Of a stretch of 7,936 bases of DNA, positions 1-6,244 are shown piece after piece (within the stretch, counting starts at the first letter, position 1; every line of letters begins with the position of its first letter). Made by a program: the position numbers and the translations under genes. A model generated the notes under the pieces. It saw nothing but the letters and a program-made list of their open reading frames with translations. It was not told the DNA's origin and ran no database searches. This DNA is from Kangiellaceae bacterium (GTDB taxonomy: Bacteria > Pseudomonadota > Gammaproteobacteria > Enterobacterales > Kangiellaceae), in contig JASBTO010000052.1 in the NCBI GenBank assembly GCA_030148365.1, positions 1-7,936 of the forward strand, in the 5' to 3' direction.

Positions 1-377
1 AGGCCATGCTGGCGATCAATGCCAGCAAGGGCTTTGAAGTGGGTTCGGGGTTTGCCGGTACCCGTATGCAGGGCTCGGCGCACAATGATCACTTTTTTAC
101 CGAGGGTGATGATATCCGTACCCGGACCAATTTCTCCGGCGGGATCCAGGGCGGGATCAGTAACGGGATGCCGATTGTGTTCCGGGTGGCCTTCAAGCCG
201 ACGGCGACCATTCTGCAGGAGCAGCCGACGGTTGATCTGGAGGGCAAGGAGGTGACCTTTACCGGACGGGGCCGGCATGACCCCTGTGTGTTACCGCGCG
301 CAGTCCCCATCGTCGAGGCGATGGCGGCACTGGTACTTTGCGATCACTTTCTGCGATACAGAGCCTTCCAGCCCTGA
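1..377 (+). CDS. aroC: Chorismate synthase, C-terminal part (5' end outside window)
   Basis: Chorismate synthase removes phosphate from 5-enolpyruvylshikimate-3-phosphate to give chorismate, the last step of the shared aromatic pathway, in the cytoplasm and with reduced FMN as cofactor. The reading frame is open from base 3 and stops with TGA at 375-377. About 124 residues are present, roughly the last third of the usual 350-365. Family blocks are easily seen: GSAHND (bases ~75-92), NFSGGIQGGISNG (~129-167), and the C-terminal GRHDPCVLPRAVPIVEAM block (~268-321), which belongs to the FMN/substrate site. The in-frame ATG at base 6 is internal, not the start. It converges with the Sel1-type gene, with only 9 bp between the stop codons. 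The C-terminus is short, ending a few residues after the final conserved helix (CDHFLRYRAFQP). The family assignment is very secure; only the 5' part is unseen. Confidence 0.97.
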   Translation, partial: AMLAINASKGFEVGSGFAGTRMQGSAHNDHFFTEGDDIRTRTNFSGGIQGGISNGMPIVFRVAFKPTATILQEQPTVDLEGKEVTFTGRGRHDPCVLPRAVPIVEAMAALVLCDHFLRYRAFQP

Positions 378-386
378 TCCCCGAGC

Positions 387-1241
387 CTAGTTATCTCCAC
401 CACCGCCGCGCTGGGCCTGGACCCGGGCTTGCCGGTCGCGGAGCGTGGCGCCAAAGTCCTTGGTATTGTAACGGTTGTCGAGTATATCCTGGAACATCTG
501 ATCGCAGCGGCCGGTACTGGCGCCGGTGTCAGTAAAGCACTCATTGATGTCACAGTCACCGGCGCTCTGGCACATCTCCAGCTGCCAGCGCTCTGCGTAA
601 GCTTCTCCCATAGTGCCGAGGATGGTTTCCATGGTTACCGGACCACCCCGGACTTCCATCACGTAGGTATCGTCATCCACTTCCGGCGACGGACGGGCAT
701 CGTCGGCAACCTTTCCTTCAGAGTCCGGCGCCAATGGTTCGGAATCCGTCACCAATAGCTCTGCTTCGGGTTTGATGGAAGCTTGGGTCGCGACAGTCGG
801 TTCGGCGTCGCTGTCAGCTTGCGTGTCCGGCTCTACCCAGGCAATGCCCTGGAGGTCTGCCAGACGTTTCGCCGCTGGCCGGTAGTTTTGTTCGGCGGAC
901 TTTTTGTACCAGTAAAGGGCGTCGTCATCATCCTGGCCGACCACACGGCCGGTCTCAAAAAAATGGCCCAACTGGTACTGGGCTACCGGGTGGCCGCCTC
1001 TGGAGGCTTCGAACAGGAATTTTTTTGCGACTGATTCATTGCGGTCAACGACCTTGCCTTCAAGATAGATTACGGCCAGCAGGAGTTGGGCATCGGGGGA
1101 ACCGGCATAGGCAAAGTCTTTCAGTTCGCGCAGTTGGGAGGGTGACATGCGCAGATCGGCGGAAGGCTCCCGGGCCCCGGCCACGCTAACAGCCAGCAGG
1201 CTCATCAGGAGGGTGGCAACGGCCAATGAAAATGTTTTCAT
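387..1241 (-). CDS. Secreted Sel1-repeat (TPR-like) protein with Cys-containing C-terminal tail
   Basis: The predicted protein has 284 residues and carries an export signal. Residues 1-23 (MKTFSLAVATLL...VAGA) form a basic-hydrophobic signal peptide with a plausible signal peptidase I site after AGA. Two Sel1-like repeats follow at about 47-82 and 83-118, with typical AQ-LG/YLEG and A--WY-K-AE spacing, plus a partial third to about 130. A long acidic, low-complexity linker covers ~136-195. A C-terminal segment then holds four cysteines (224, 230, 235, 246), followed by a Gly-rich end (QRGGGGDN). Sel1 repeats mediate protein contacts, so the likely role is a periplasmic scaffold or adaptor, but the partner is unknown. 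I chose ATG 1241 over ATG 1250 because AAGGA (1250-1254) sits 8 nt upstream of 1241 and would touch the 1250 codon. A good promoter lies just upstream, so it need not be read with the DUF2069 operon. I do not recognise a named gene. Confidence 0.85.
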   Translation of the reverse strand: MKTFSLAVATLLMSLLAVSVAGAREPSADLRMSPSQLRELKDFAYAGSPDAQLLLAVIYLEGKVVDRNESVAKKFLFEASRGGHPVAQYQLGHFFETGRVVGQDDDDALYWYKKSAEQNYRPAAKRLADLQGIAWVEPDTQADSDAEPTVATQASIKPEAELLVTDSEPLAPDSEGKVADDARPSPEVDDDTYVMEVRGGPVTMETILGTMGEAYAERWQLEMCQSAGDCDINECFTDTGASTGRCDQMFQDILDNRYNTKDFGATLRDRQARVQAQRGGGGDN

Positions 1242-1249
1242 GGCAATCA

Positions 1250-1254
1250 TCCTT
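1250..1254 (-). promoter_or_regulatory. Ribosome binding site deciding the Sel1-gene start
   Basis: On the minus strand AAGGA ends 8 nt before the ATG at 1241. It overlaps or abuts the alternative in-frame ATG at 1250, which therefore has no usable Shine-Dalgarno sequence. This supports the shorter 284-residue product. Confidence 0.6.
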
Positions 1255-1275
1255 AATAACAGTCCGTTTGTACGA

Positions 1276-1304
1276 AATATATCGTATTAACGGGGTTCAG
1301 GCAA
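1276..1304 (-). promoter_or_regulatory. Predicted sigma70-type promoter of the Sel1-repeat gene
   Basis: Read on the minus strand, TTGCCT (1304-1299; 4/6 match to TTGACA) is followed after exactly 17 nt by TATATT (1281-1276; 5/6 match to TATAAT). Transcription would start near 1269, giving a leader of about 28 nt before ATG 1241. The -10 is flanked by 5-bp inverted arms, TACGA (1271-1275) and TCGTA (1282-1286), which could be an operator or chance. The 83-bp spacer otherwise holds nothing recognisable. Confidence 0.55.
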
Positions 1305-1324
1305 TATGGACACCAGGGCGGGGA

Positions 1325-1696
1325 TCAGGCATTGAGCTTCCGGATACTGCGAACATAGGTGACGGCGGCCAGAAAAATCACCACGCTCAAGCCGGCCTCA
1401 AGCAATCCAAGGCGGGTATCGCCGTCGGAAACCGCAACCGTCACCAGGCCGTGACAGAAATAGATGATCAGCAAAAAGCACATCCAGGAGTAGGTATAGG
1501 CCTTGCCCCGGAGCAGCCCCGGCAGTGGAAACAGCAGCGGCAGCCACCAAATCACAAACATGGGCACGGGCGGCAGTTGCCGGGGGGGCGACAGCCAAAA
1601 GATCCAGAGCGGGATGAGGGCGAGCAGGAAGAAATAGGCGACCAGGGTCAGCAGTCTGGCCCGGATGCCGGTGCGGAGGATTTGTTCACGAGTCAT
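1325..1696 (-). CDS. DUF2069 small inner-membrane protein
   Basis: The product is 123 residues when started at ATG 1696 (MTREQILRTGIRARLL). It has about four hydrophobic segments: ~15-35 (LLTLVAYFFLLALIPLWIFWL), ~45-62 (MFVIWWLPLLFPLPGLL), ~68-88 (YSWMCFLLIIYFCHGLV) and ~97-115. Size, the Pro-rich 'WWLPLLFPLPGLLRGKAYTY' turn and the position directly behind a WrbA-like gene fit the DUF2069 family, whose function is unknown. An upstream in-frame ATG at 1756 would add 20 Pro/Gln-rich residues lying inside the wrbA-like gene. I reject it because ATG 1696 overlaps the wrbA stop as ATGA, a classic translational coupling arrangement. It is the last gene of the arsC-wrbA operon. No terminator is evident after its TGA. 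Confidence 0.82.
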   Translation of the reverse strand: MTREQILRTGIRARLLTLVAYFFLLALIPLWIFWLSPPRQLPPVPMFVIWWLPLLFPLPGLLRGKAYTYSWMCFLLIIYFCHGLVTVAVSDGDTRLGLLEAGLSVVIFLAAVTYVRSIRKLNA

Positions 1697-2295
1697 CGGG
1701 AGGAGGTCCTGAGGCGGCTGGTGATTTCCGCCAGTCGTTTGCCCTGGGCCAGACACAGGCGTTTTTCCTCGTCGGAAATCGGCATGTTATTGTCATTACC
1801 GGCAACGTGCGAGGCGCCGTATGGCGTGCCTCCGCTGCGGGTATGGCGCAGATCGGATTCGGTGTAAGGCAGACCGCAGAGGAGCATACCATGGTGCAGC
1901 AGGGGCACCATCATGCTGAGCAAGGTGGACTCCTGTCCGCCATGCAGGCTGCCGGTCGAGGTAAATACCGTTGCCGGTTTGTCGACCAGGTTACCTTGCA
2001 GCCAGAGCGACGCGGTCTGATCGAGAAAATACTTGAGCGGCGCCGCCATGTTGCCGAAACGGGTGGGGCTGCCGAGGGCGAGACCCTGGCAGCTTTTCAG
2101 ATCGTCGAGGCTGACATAGGGATCACCGCTGTCCGGGATTTCCGGTGAGGTCGCTTCGCTGGTGGGGGAGATCGGCGGTACCGTCCTCGACACAGCTTCG
2201 CAGTTATCGACGGAATCGATACCCCGGGCAATCAGTCTGGCCATTTCACGGGTGCTGCCATGTCGGGAATAATAGAGCACCAGAATCTGGTTCAT
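1693..2295 (-). CDS. wrbA: WrbA-family NAD(P)H:quinone oxidoreductase (flavodoxin fold)
   Basis: The 200-residue product has the usual length of WrbA, an FMN flavoprotein that reduces quinones by two electrons with NAD(P)H in the cytoplasm and so avoids semiquinone radicals. The N-terminal beta strand and phosphate loop (ILVLYYSRHGSTREMA, residues 4-19) bind the FMN phosphate. GSPTRFGNMAAPLKYFLDQT (75-94) and FTSTGSLHGGQESTLLSM (111-128) are the characteristic WrbA blocks near the flavin ring, and a His-rich HHG segment follows at 134-136. A short Pro/Ser/Glu-rich stretch at ~40-58 replaces part of the usual loop. The start ATG at 2295 overlaps the upstream arsC-like stop as ATGA, and its own stop overlaps the DUF2069 start the same way. 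It is thus the middle gene of a coupled three-gene operon. True E. coli WrbA orthology versus a paralogous WrbA-like type is not settled here. Confidence 0.9.
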   Translation of the reverse strand: MNQILVLYYSRHGSTREMARLIARGIDSVDNCEAVSRTVPPISPTSEATSPEIPDSGDPYVSLDDLKSCQGLALGSPTRFGNMAAPLKYFLDQTASLWLQGNLVDKPATVFTSTGSLHGGQESTLLSMMVPLLHHGMLLCGLPYTESDLRHTRSGGTPYGASHVAGNDNNMPISDEEKRLCLAQGKRLAEITSRLRTSSR

Positions 2296-2645
2296 GCAAG
2301 CAACTCCAGAACATTTTCCGGCGGCCGGCCGATAACCGCTTTCTGATCAGTAAACACGATGGGTCTTTCTATAACCTTGGGGTGTGCCAGCATAAGTTCG
2401 ATGAGTTGGCTGTCGGAGAGACCGGAATTATCCAGACCATGCTCCCGGTACTCTGCCTCGCGAGTGCGCATGACTTGCCTCGGTTTCATGTCGAGCATGT
2501 CGAGGATTTTGGCAAACTGTTTTTTTGACGGCGGTGCGGAGAGGTATTCGATAACTTCGGGTTCGATATCTTTTTCCCGCAGTAACCTGAGTGTCTCCCG
2601 GGATTTGGAACAACGCGGATTGTGAAGGATAGTAAATCTGCTCAT
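2292..2645 (-). CDS. ArsC-family thioredoxin-fold reductase (YfgD/arsenate reductase-like)
   Basis: The 117-residue protein has the length and pattern of glutaredoxin-dependent arsenate reductases. It begins MSRFTILHNPRCSKSRETL, with the catalytic cysteine at position 12. The residues equivalent to the R773 ArsC oxyanion-site arginines are present at 60, 94 (ERPIV) and 107 (IGRPPE), so the enzyme looks intact. The HNPRCSKSRETL form resembles E. coli YfgD more than plasmid ArsC, so arsenate may not be the main physiological substrate. There is no arsB/acr3 or arsR nearby. The frame is open to ATG 2750, but I chose ATG 2645 because it gives family numbering (Cys12) and standard length; ATG 2657 (MVAAM) is an alternative. 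Its stop overlaps the wrbA-like start (ATGA), making it the first gene of the operon. It is divergent from the yihY-like gene. Confidence 0.9.
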   Translation of the reverse strand: MSRFTILHNPRCSKSRETLRLLREKDIEPEVIEYLSAPPSKKQFAKILDMLDMKPRQVMRTREAEYREHGLDNSGLSDSQLIELMLAHPKVIERPIVFTDQKAVIGRPPENVLELLA

Positions 2646-2721
2646 AGCTGCTACCATAGGCCAAATGACGAGTTGGCCAGTATTGTAGGCAGGATAATTG
2701 ATAGAAGAAAGAGCTATCTGG
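2646..2721. promoter_or_regulatory. Divergent promoter spacer between arsC-like and yihY-like genes
   Basis: This 76-bp spacer must hold the control signals for both directions. On the minus strand TACAAT (2687-2682, 5/6 to the -10 consensus) would give a start near 2675 and a leader of about 30 nt for the arsC operon, but no convincing -35 is seen 17 nt upstream. On the plus strand GATAAT (2693-2698) is a possible -10, with TTGGCC (2673-2678) too close (14 nt) to be a good -35. For yihY, AGAAAGAG (2705-2712) is a modest ribosome site 9 nt before ATG 2722. The sites are plausible but weak. Confidence 0.35.
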
Positions 2722-3900
2722 ATGAAGGGCTTCGTCAGCGAGGTCTTCAACCGATTCCGCGATAATCATTGTAATGCTCTCGCTGCCGAGCTGACCCTGA
2801 ACAGTTTGCTGGCGTTGGTGCCTTTCATGGCTGTGACCCTGAGTCTGCTGGCCATATTCCCTGCCTTCGAAAATGTCGGCGGCCAGATCCAGGACATAAT
2901 CTTCCGGAACTTTCTGCCCGACACAGGCATCGTGGTTCAGCAACACCTTGAAGAGTTCGTTCAGAAGTCGCGCAGTGTTATGACGACCAGTATCGGGATT
3001 GCGGTATTGATCGTCACTGCACTGTTGCTGATGAGGGCGGTCGACAAGGCTTTTGAAATCATCTGGAAAAGCCACTTCAAGCGCACCCTGATTGGCAAAT
3101 TCCTGGTGTACTGGTCATTGTTGACCCTGACGCCCATTTTGATGGGCGCCAGCATCGGGGTGACCTCCTATCTCGGATCGTTGCCGTTTGTCCAGCAGGT
3201 CGTGACCCAGATCAGCGGCGTGGTCAAAATCGGTTTGCCTTTTCTGTTGGCTTTCGTGGCATTTCTGCTCATGTACCTTATCCTGCCGACCCGACGGGTG
3301 CGGCTTGTTCATGGCACAATCGGTGCACTCGTTGCGACAGTACTCTTTGAACTCGCCAAGTACGGATTTGCGGTTTTTGTCAGCAAATTTTCTACCTATG
3401 ACCTGATCTACGGTGCCGTGCTCGCGACATTGCCCCTTTTTGTGATCTGGATTTATCTGTCCTGGCTCATCATCCTGCTCGGTGCCGAAATCAGCCACAG
3501 TCTGGAAGATTACCGGCCCAACACCCACCATGCCCGGAATCCCTTTGTCCTTGCTCTGAGGATCGTCGAACAACTCGCCAAGGCTCAGGCAAGAGGCGAG
3601 ACCCTGACATTCATAGAAATTGAGCAGGCGTTTCCCGAGACCAACGAGCAGGATGTGCGGCTTAGCCTGAACCGCTTGCAGGAGCTTGATATTGTCGGCG
3701 GTCTGCTGGACTCGACCTACTGTCTGAAAGTAAACGGTCGCGAGTTTACCCTCGCGAATTTCTATCAGCGCATTAATCTCAGGCTTCCGGGGCAGGACGA
3801 GGCGAAGAGCCTGTGCGAGGAGGTACCGGAGTTGGCAGAAGCATTACTGGATGCGGATCGGGCGTTACAAGAGCAGCTCAGTGATCCGTTTTTGAAGTAG
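2722..3900 (+). CDS. YihY/BrkB (UPF0761) family inner-membrane protein
   Basis: The 392-residue product has about six hydrophobic segments (roughly 24-48, 88-108, 127-152, 170-190, 195-220, 228-256). It also has the family hallmarks NALAAELTLNSLLALVPF near the N-terminus, the IYGAVLATLPLFVIWIYLSW block (229-248) and LLGAEI after it. Residues from ~270 form a soluble C-terminal region. Part of it (~297-345, FIEIEQAF..., LNRLQELDIV) looks like a winged-helix fold. Family members were once called ribonuclease BN, a mistaken assignment since the true RNase BN is the unrelated RNase Z homologue. The actual role is unknown, and an envelope or transport function is often suggested. ATG 2722 is preferred; a TTG at 2698 would add eight residues but has AGGA only 3 nt upstream. 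It is divergent from the arsC operon and convergent with the PilZ-like gene (4-bp gap). Confidence 0.92.
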   Translation: MKGFVSEVFNRFRDNHCNALAAELTLNSLLALVPFMAVTLSLLAIFPAFENVGGQIQDIIFRNFLPDTGIVVQQHLEEFVQKSRSVMTTSIGIAVLIVTALLLMRAVDKAFEIIWKSHFKRTLIGKFLVYWSLLTLTPILMGASIGVTSYLGSLPFVQQVVTQISGVVKIGLPFLLAFVAFLLMYLILPTRRVRLVHGTIGALVATVLFELAKYGFAVFVSKFSTYDLIYGAVLATLPLFVIWIYLSWLIILLGAEISHSLEDYRPNTHHARNPFVLALRIVEQLAKAQARGETLTFIEIEQAFPETNEQDVRLSLNRLQELDIVGGLLDSTYCLKVNGREFTLANFYQRINLRLPGQDEAKSLCEEVPELAEALLDADRALQEQLSDPFLK

Positions 3901-3904
3901 GTCT

Positions 3905-5560
3905 TCAGGTGGCGGGGAAAACCGCGCCACTGCCGGCGGCCTGTCCAACGTTACCGCCCAGTTTCCGGTCATTCGTGACTTCGAATTCAAAAATTTCTAC
4001 GCGCGCACTCGATTCGAGGCGGCCGGCAGTCTGAATTTCGAATTTTTGTCCGCTGACGACAAGGTCCAGCGCCGCACCACTGCGAAACAGACCCTTGGGC
4101 GCAATAAAGCTGTAGGAGACTTGCCCGCCGGTCCGGTGCGCCACCTGCAGCACAGGCTGCTGGATGAGCCGCTTGCCTTGTGGGTTGAGCCCGGAGATCC
4201 GCGCCGGCTGCAATTCTCCGGGCAAATTCTTGATGCCGACGGTGGCGCCGTCTCTCTGACTGCCGTTTATCCAACGGCTGATGCCGAGCTGCCAGTGTTC
4301 ACTCAAAGCACCATTCTCATGAAGCTTGTAGAAAATAATATCGCCAACCCGCAGTTCGCTGACGTCCTGTTTGCTGTTGGTAATACACAGCCCGCCGTGA
4401 CTGTAATTGACGGCTTGCCAGCGGATCCGGGGTGAATAAAGAGCCCCCAGTTGCTTGGCCAGTGCATCGGCGTGACTTTCCGCATCGTCATTTTTCGGGG
4501 GGCCAGCCTGCAATAACTGGTAAATGGAACTGACCCCGATTACCAGATCGACCTTGGTCAGAACCGGTGTCCGTTCGCTGTCCCGCTCCACCCGATAGTC
4601 GCAATAGGCGAGCAGCCGCCGGAGCAAATCAAGTCCCTTCGACACCGGTAACGAATCGAAGAAGCCGGTCGCCGGCAACTTGTTGAATTCTTCCGCCTGA
4701 CCGATCTGGTAAGTCAGACTTTGTTTCAGCTGATCAACCAGCAACAGCCTTAATTTCGGATCTTCCGGGTTTTCCAGTTCATTGACCGCGAAGTGCGGTT
4801 TGTCGCTGCCGTTCAGATCAATCACGAAACAATTGTGCTGTTGGTACAAATCCAGGTTGTCGGATATCTCGCACAGGTGACTGGAGTGGGCCAGATAATG
4901 GTAGAGCTGCCAATGCTCGCCCTTGTCGAGATGGTAAGGGTTGAGGACCGCCATCAGACAAACCCTGAGATAGGTCAGCTCAATGGTCAGCAAACTGTCC
5001 AGCGAATTGCTGGTTGACGGCGTCTTGTCCCGAGTGATCCCGAGGTGTTCGGCGAATCGGTACAGGGAGTGTAGTTCCCGCCATAGGTAAATCGGGATTG
5101 GGGCGTAGTTCTCGTAGTGGGCCATCAGCAGCAGGCCAAGATAATGGATCGCCTGGTTAACCACGACCTTGAAGCGCTGATTCTTGCGGATCAGAAATTT
5201 CTTGTCGGCGATGTCGTCGAGCAGGCGCTTGTAGGAAAACGCCATTTCACAGGTAAGGTTTTGCAGGCACTCGCGGTCCGCGAGCTCGACGCTCAGTCCG
5301 GCACGATCACTCTGGGTGCGGTAGAAATGACTGATAAACTCATAGGCGGCATCGAGTTCCTGGTTCATCAGTTCCCGCTGTGCCGGCTTGAGTTCACTCC
5401 GGTTGAGGTGGAAAACCGTTTCGGTAACTTCGTGCAAGACCCGGGACATATTGCCGGACGGCAGTTGCTCCAGCCATTTCTTGAAATGGGCCGGGCGGGT
5501 TTCTACCAGCAAGTGCTGCCCTTCCTGAATACTGGGGTAAGTAAGTTTAAGCGTGTCCAT
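3905..5560 (-). CDS. Large helical protein with C-terminal PilZ-type c-di-GMP binding signature
   Basis: The 551-residue protein has no signal peptide or membrane segment, so it is probably cytoplasmic. Residues ~1-310 are Leu/His/Glu-rich and look mostly helical, with no domain I can name. The C-terminal ~240 residues are more beta-like. Two motifs match PilZ: RxxxR at 326-330 (RDSER, bases 4585-4571), followed by a strand ending VDLVIGVSSIYQLL, and NxSxxG at 385-390 (NYSHGG, bases 4408-4391) followed by LCITN. In PilZ proteins these arginines and the N/S/G motif grip cyclic di-GMP. Here they lie about 54 residues apart, longer than the usual 20-30, through an inserted charged helix (~355-375). 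A role as a c-di-GMP effector is therefore likely but inferred. ATG 5560 (MDTLKLTYPSIQ) is preferred, with a GAG 6 nt upstream; the frame is open to ATG 5728, but that extension is basic, lacks pattern and would overlap the start of the divergent tlpA-like gene. The final residues overlap a hairpin at 3909-3930. Confidence 0.75.
   Translation of the reverse strand: MDTLKLTYPSIQEGQHLLVETRPAHFKKWLEQLPSGNMSRVLHEVTETVFHLNRSELKPAQRELMNQELDAAYEFISHFYRTQSDRAGLSVELADRECLQNLTCEMAFSYKRLLDDIADKKFLIRKNQRFKVVVNQAIHYLGLLLMAHYENYAPIPIYLWRELHSLYRFAEHLGITRDKTPSTSNSLDSLLTIELTYLRVCLMAVLNPYHLDKGEHWQLYHYLAHSSHLCEISDNLDLYQQHNCFVIDLNGSDKPHFAVNELENPEDPKLRLLLVDQLKQSLTYQIGQAEEFNKLPATGFFDSLPVSKGLDLLRRLLAYCDYRVERDSERTPVLTKVDLVIGVSSIYQLLQAGPPKNDDAESHADALAKQLGALYSPRIRWQAVNYSHGGLCITNSKQDVSELRVGDIIFYKLHENGALSEHWQLGISRWINGSQRDGATVGIKNLPGELQPARISGLNPQGKRLIQQPVLQVAHRTGGQVSYSFIAPKGLFRSGAALDLVVSGQKFEIQTAGRLESSARVEIFEFEVTNDRKLGGNVGQAAGSGAVFPAT
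3909..3930. other. Strong GC hairpin at the yihY / PilZ-gene convergent junction
   Basis: GTGGCGGGG (3909-3917) and CCGCGCCAC (3922-3930) pair over 9 positions with one G-G mismatch around an AAAA loop. The hairpin lies 8 bp after the yihY stop and inside the last codons of the opposing gene. Neither strand has a T-run after it, so it is not a standard intrinsic terminator. It could still pause polymerase or protect mRNA 3' ends, or may be a by-product of GC-rich coding sequence. Confidence 0.4.
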
Positions 5561-5621
5561 GTTATCTCGGGAACTTGATGCAGATTCGTTTTTGTTTTGG
5601 GGCACCGAATTCTTGTAATGC

Positions 5622-5651
5622 CTGGCACCCCGTCTTTTCTGTCCGTATAAT
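5622..5651 (+). promoter_or_regulatory. Predicted sigma70-type promoter of the tlpA-like gene
   Basis: A perfect TATAAT (5646-5651) is preceded after 18 nt by CTGGCA (5622-5627; 4/6 match to TTGACA). Transcription would start near 5658, leaving a leader of about 69 nt before ATG 5727. The site lies in the 166-bp spacer shared with the divergent PilZ-like gene. The same AT-rich stretch read backwards gives TATTAT as a possible -10 for that gene, without a clear -35. The 8-mer TAATGCCT occurs twice here (5616-5623 and 5651-5658), 35 bp apart. Confidence 0.5.
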
Positions 5652-5726
5652 AATGCCTTAAACTCCTGTTCCGGTCCAGAGTCCCGAGTCCGGGCTTTGG
5701 GGCCCAACCACCGACAGAAACCCTTC

Positions 5727-6230
5727 ATGTCCTGTTCCCGTTGCCGGTCTTCAATCCTGCCTGTGCTTTGCGCCGCGATCCTGTGCCTGTCGATGCTACA
5801 GGCTTGCCAGCCGGCTGCTGATTTCCATTTTATTGATGGCGAGTCAAAACGCCTTGAAGACTACCAGGGCAAGTGGCTGGTCGTGAATTTCTGGGCGGAG
5901 TGGTGCAAGCCGTGCCGGGAGGAAATACCCCATTTGAACGAGTTCTACCTTGCCAGAGCAGACCACAACGCAGAGATAATTGCGGTCAGCTTTGATCTGC
6001 TGGATAACCAGATTCTGACTGAGCAGGCAGCCAGACTCGATATCCAATATCCTGTCGTGGCCACATCGCCCAATCCCGTATTTCCTTTTGCCATGCCCGG
6101 CCAGCTACCGGCCAATTATCTGGTCGCACCGGACGGACAGGTTTTTGGGCCGCTGGTCGGCAAGCAGGACACCGAGTCATTGGTCCGTGCCATGAAATTG
6201 CTGGGCGATTATCAGGGTGGGCAACGCTGA
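5727..6230 (+). CDS. TlpA-like thioredoxin-fold lipoprotein
   Basis: The 167-residue product begins with a lipoprotein signal: basic start (MSCSRCR), hydrophobic core, and a lipobox-like LQAC with the acylated cysteine at position 27. The mature part would thus be membrane-anchored in the periplasm. The thioredoxin core follows, with LVVNFWAEWCKPCREEIP (51-68). The redox pair is C60/C63 in a CKPC active site, and a cis-proline candidate lies in QLPANYLVAPDG (126-137). This is the pattern of TlpA/ResA-type thiol:disulfide reductases, which keep selected envelope cysteines reduced, for example in cytochrome c maturation. The target here is unknown, and no DsbD-like electron donor is in the window. 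ATG 5727 is preferred to the upstream TTG 5697 because it puts a normal signal peptide at the N-terminus, although its ribosome site is weak. It is convergent with bepA (14-bp gap) and divergent from the PilZ-like gene. Confidence 0.88.
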   Translation: MSCSRCRSSILPVLCAAILCLSMLQACQPAADFHFIDGESKRLEDYQGKWLVVNFWAEWCKPCREEIPHLNEFYLARADHNAEIIAVSFDLLDNQILTEQAARLDIQYPVVATSPNPVFPFAMPGQLPANYLVAPDGQVFGPLVGKQDTESLVRAMKLLGDYQGGQR

Positions 6231-6244
6231 AGGCCTTGGTCTAG

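Noticed and set aside
1697..1756. Longer start (ATG 1756) for the DUF2069 protein
   Set aside because: It would add 20 Pro/Gln/Gly residues inside the wrbA-like gene, while ATG 1696 forms a 4-bp overlap with the wrbA stop and gives the expected family length.
1226..1867. 213-residue plus-strand open frame
   Set aside because: It runs antisense across the DUF2069 and wrbA-like genes and the Sel1 promoter, with Gln/Gly/His-rich low-complexity translation; all three minus-strand features are better supported.
2292..2645. Arsenic-resistance operon
   Set aside because: An ArsC-like gene alone is present; no arsR, arsB/acr3 or arsH is nearby, and the sequence is closer to the chromosomal YfgD type.
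2646..2750. N-terminal extension of the ArsC-like protein to ATG 2750
   Set aside because: The catalytic cysteine would move from position 12 to 47, and the extension would cross the divergent yihY start and promoter region.
2428..3075. 215-residue open frame on the minus strand
   Set aside because: It lies antisense to the yihY-like gene and overlaps the arsC-like gene in another frame, with a His/Gln/Arg-rich composition typical of a shadow frame and no family pattern.
2722..3900. Ribonuclease BN annotation for the YihY-family gene
   Set aside because: The protein is a six-segment membrane protein of the BrkB/YihY family; the RNase BN name was a historical misassignment.
3909..3930. Intrinsic terminator for yihY or the PilZ-like gene
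   Set aside because: The hairpin is strong but no T-run follows on either strand, and it lies within the coding end of the PilZ-like gene.
5117..5578. 153-residue plus-strand open frame with protein-like composition
   Set aside because: It is the complement of the N-terminal half of the PilZ-like gene; no start signal or family match is seen, and the minus-strand frame is four times longer.
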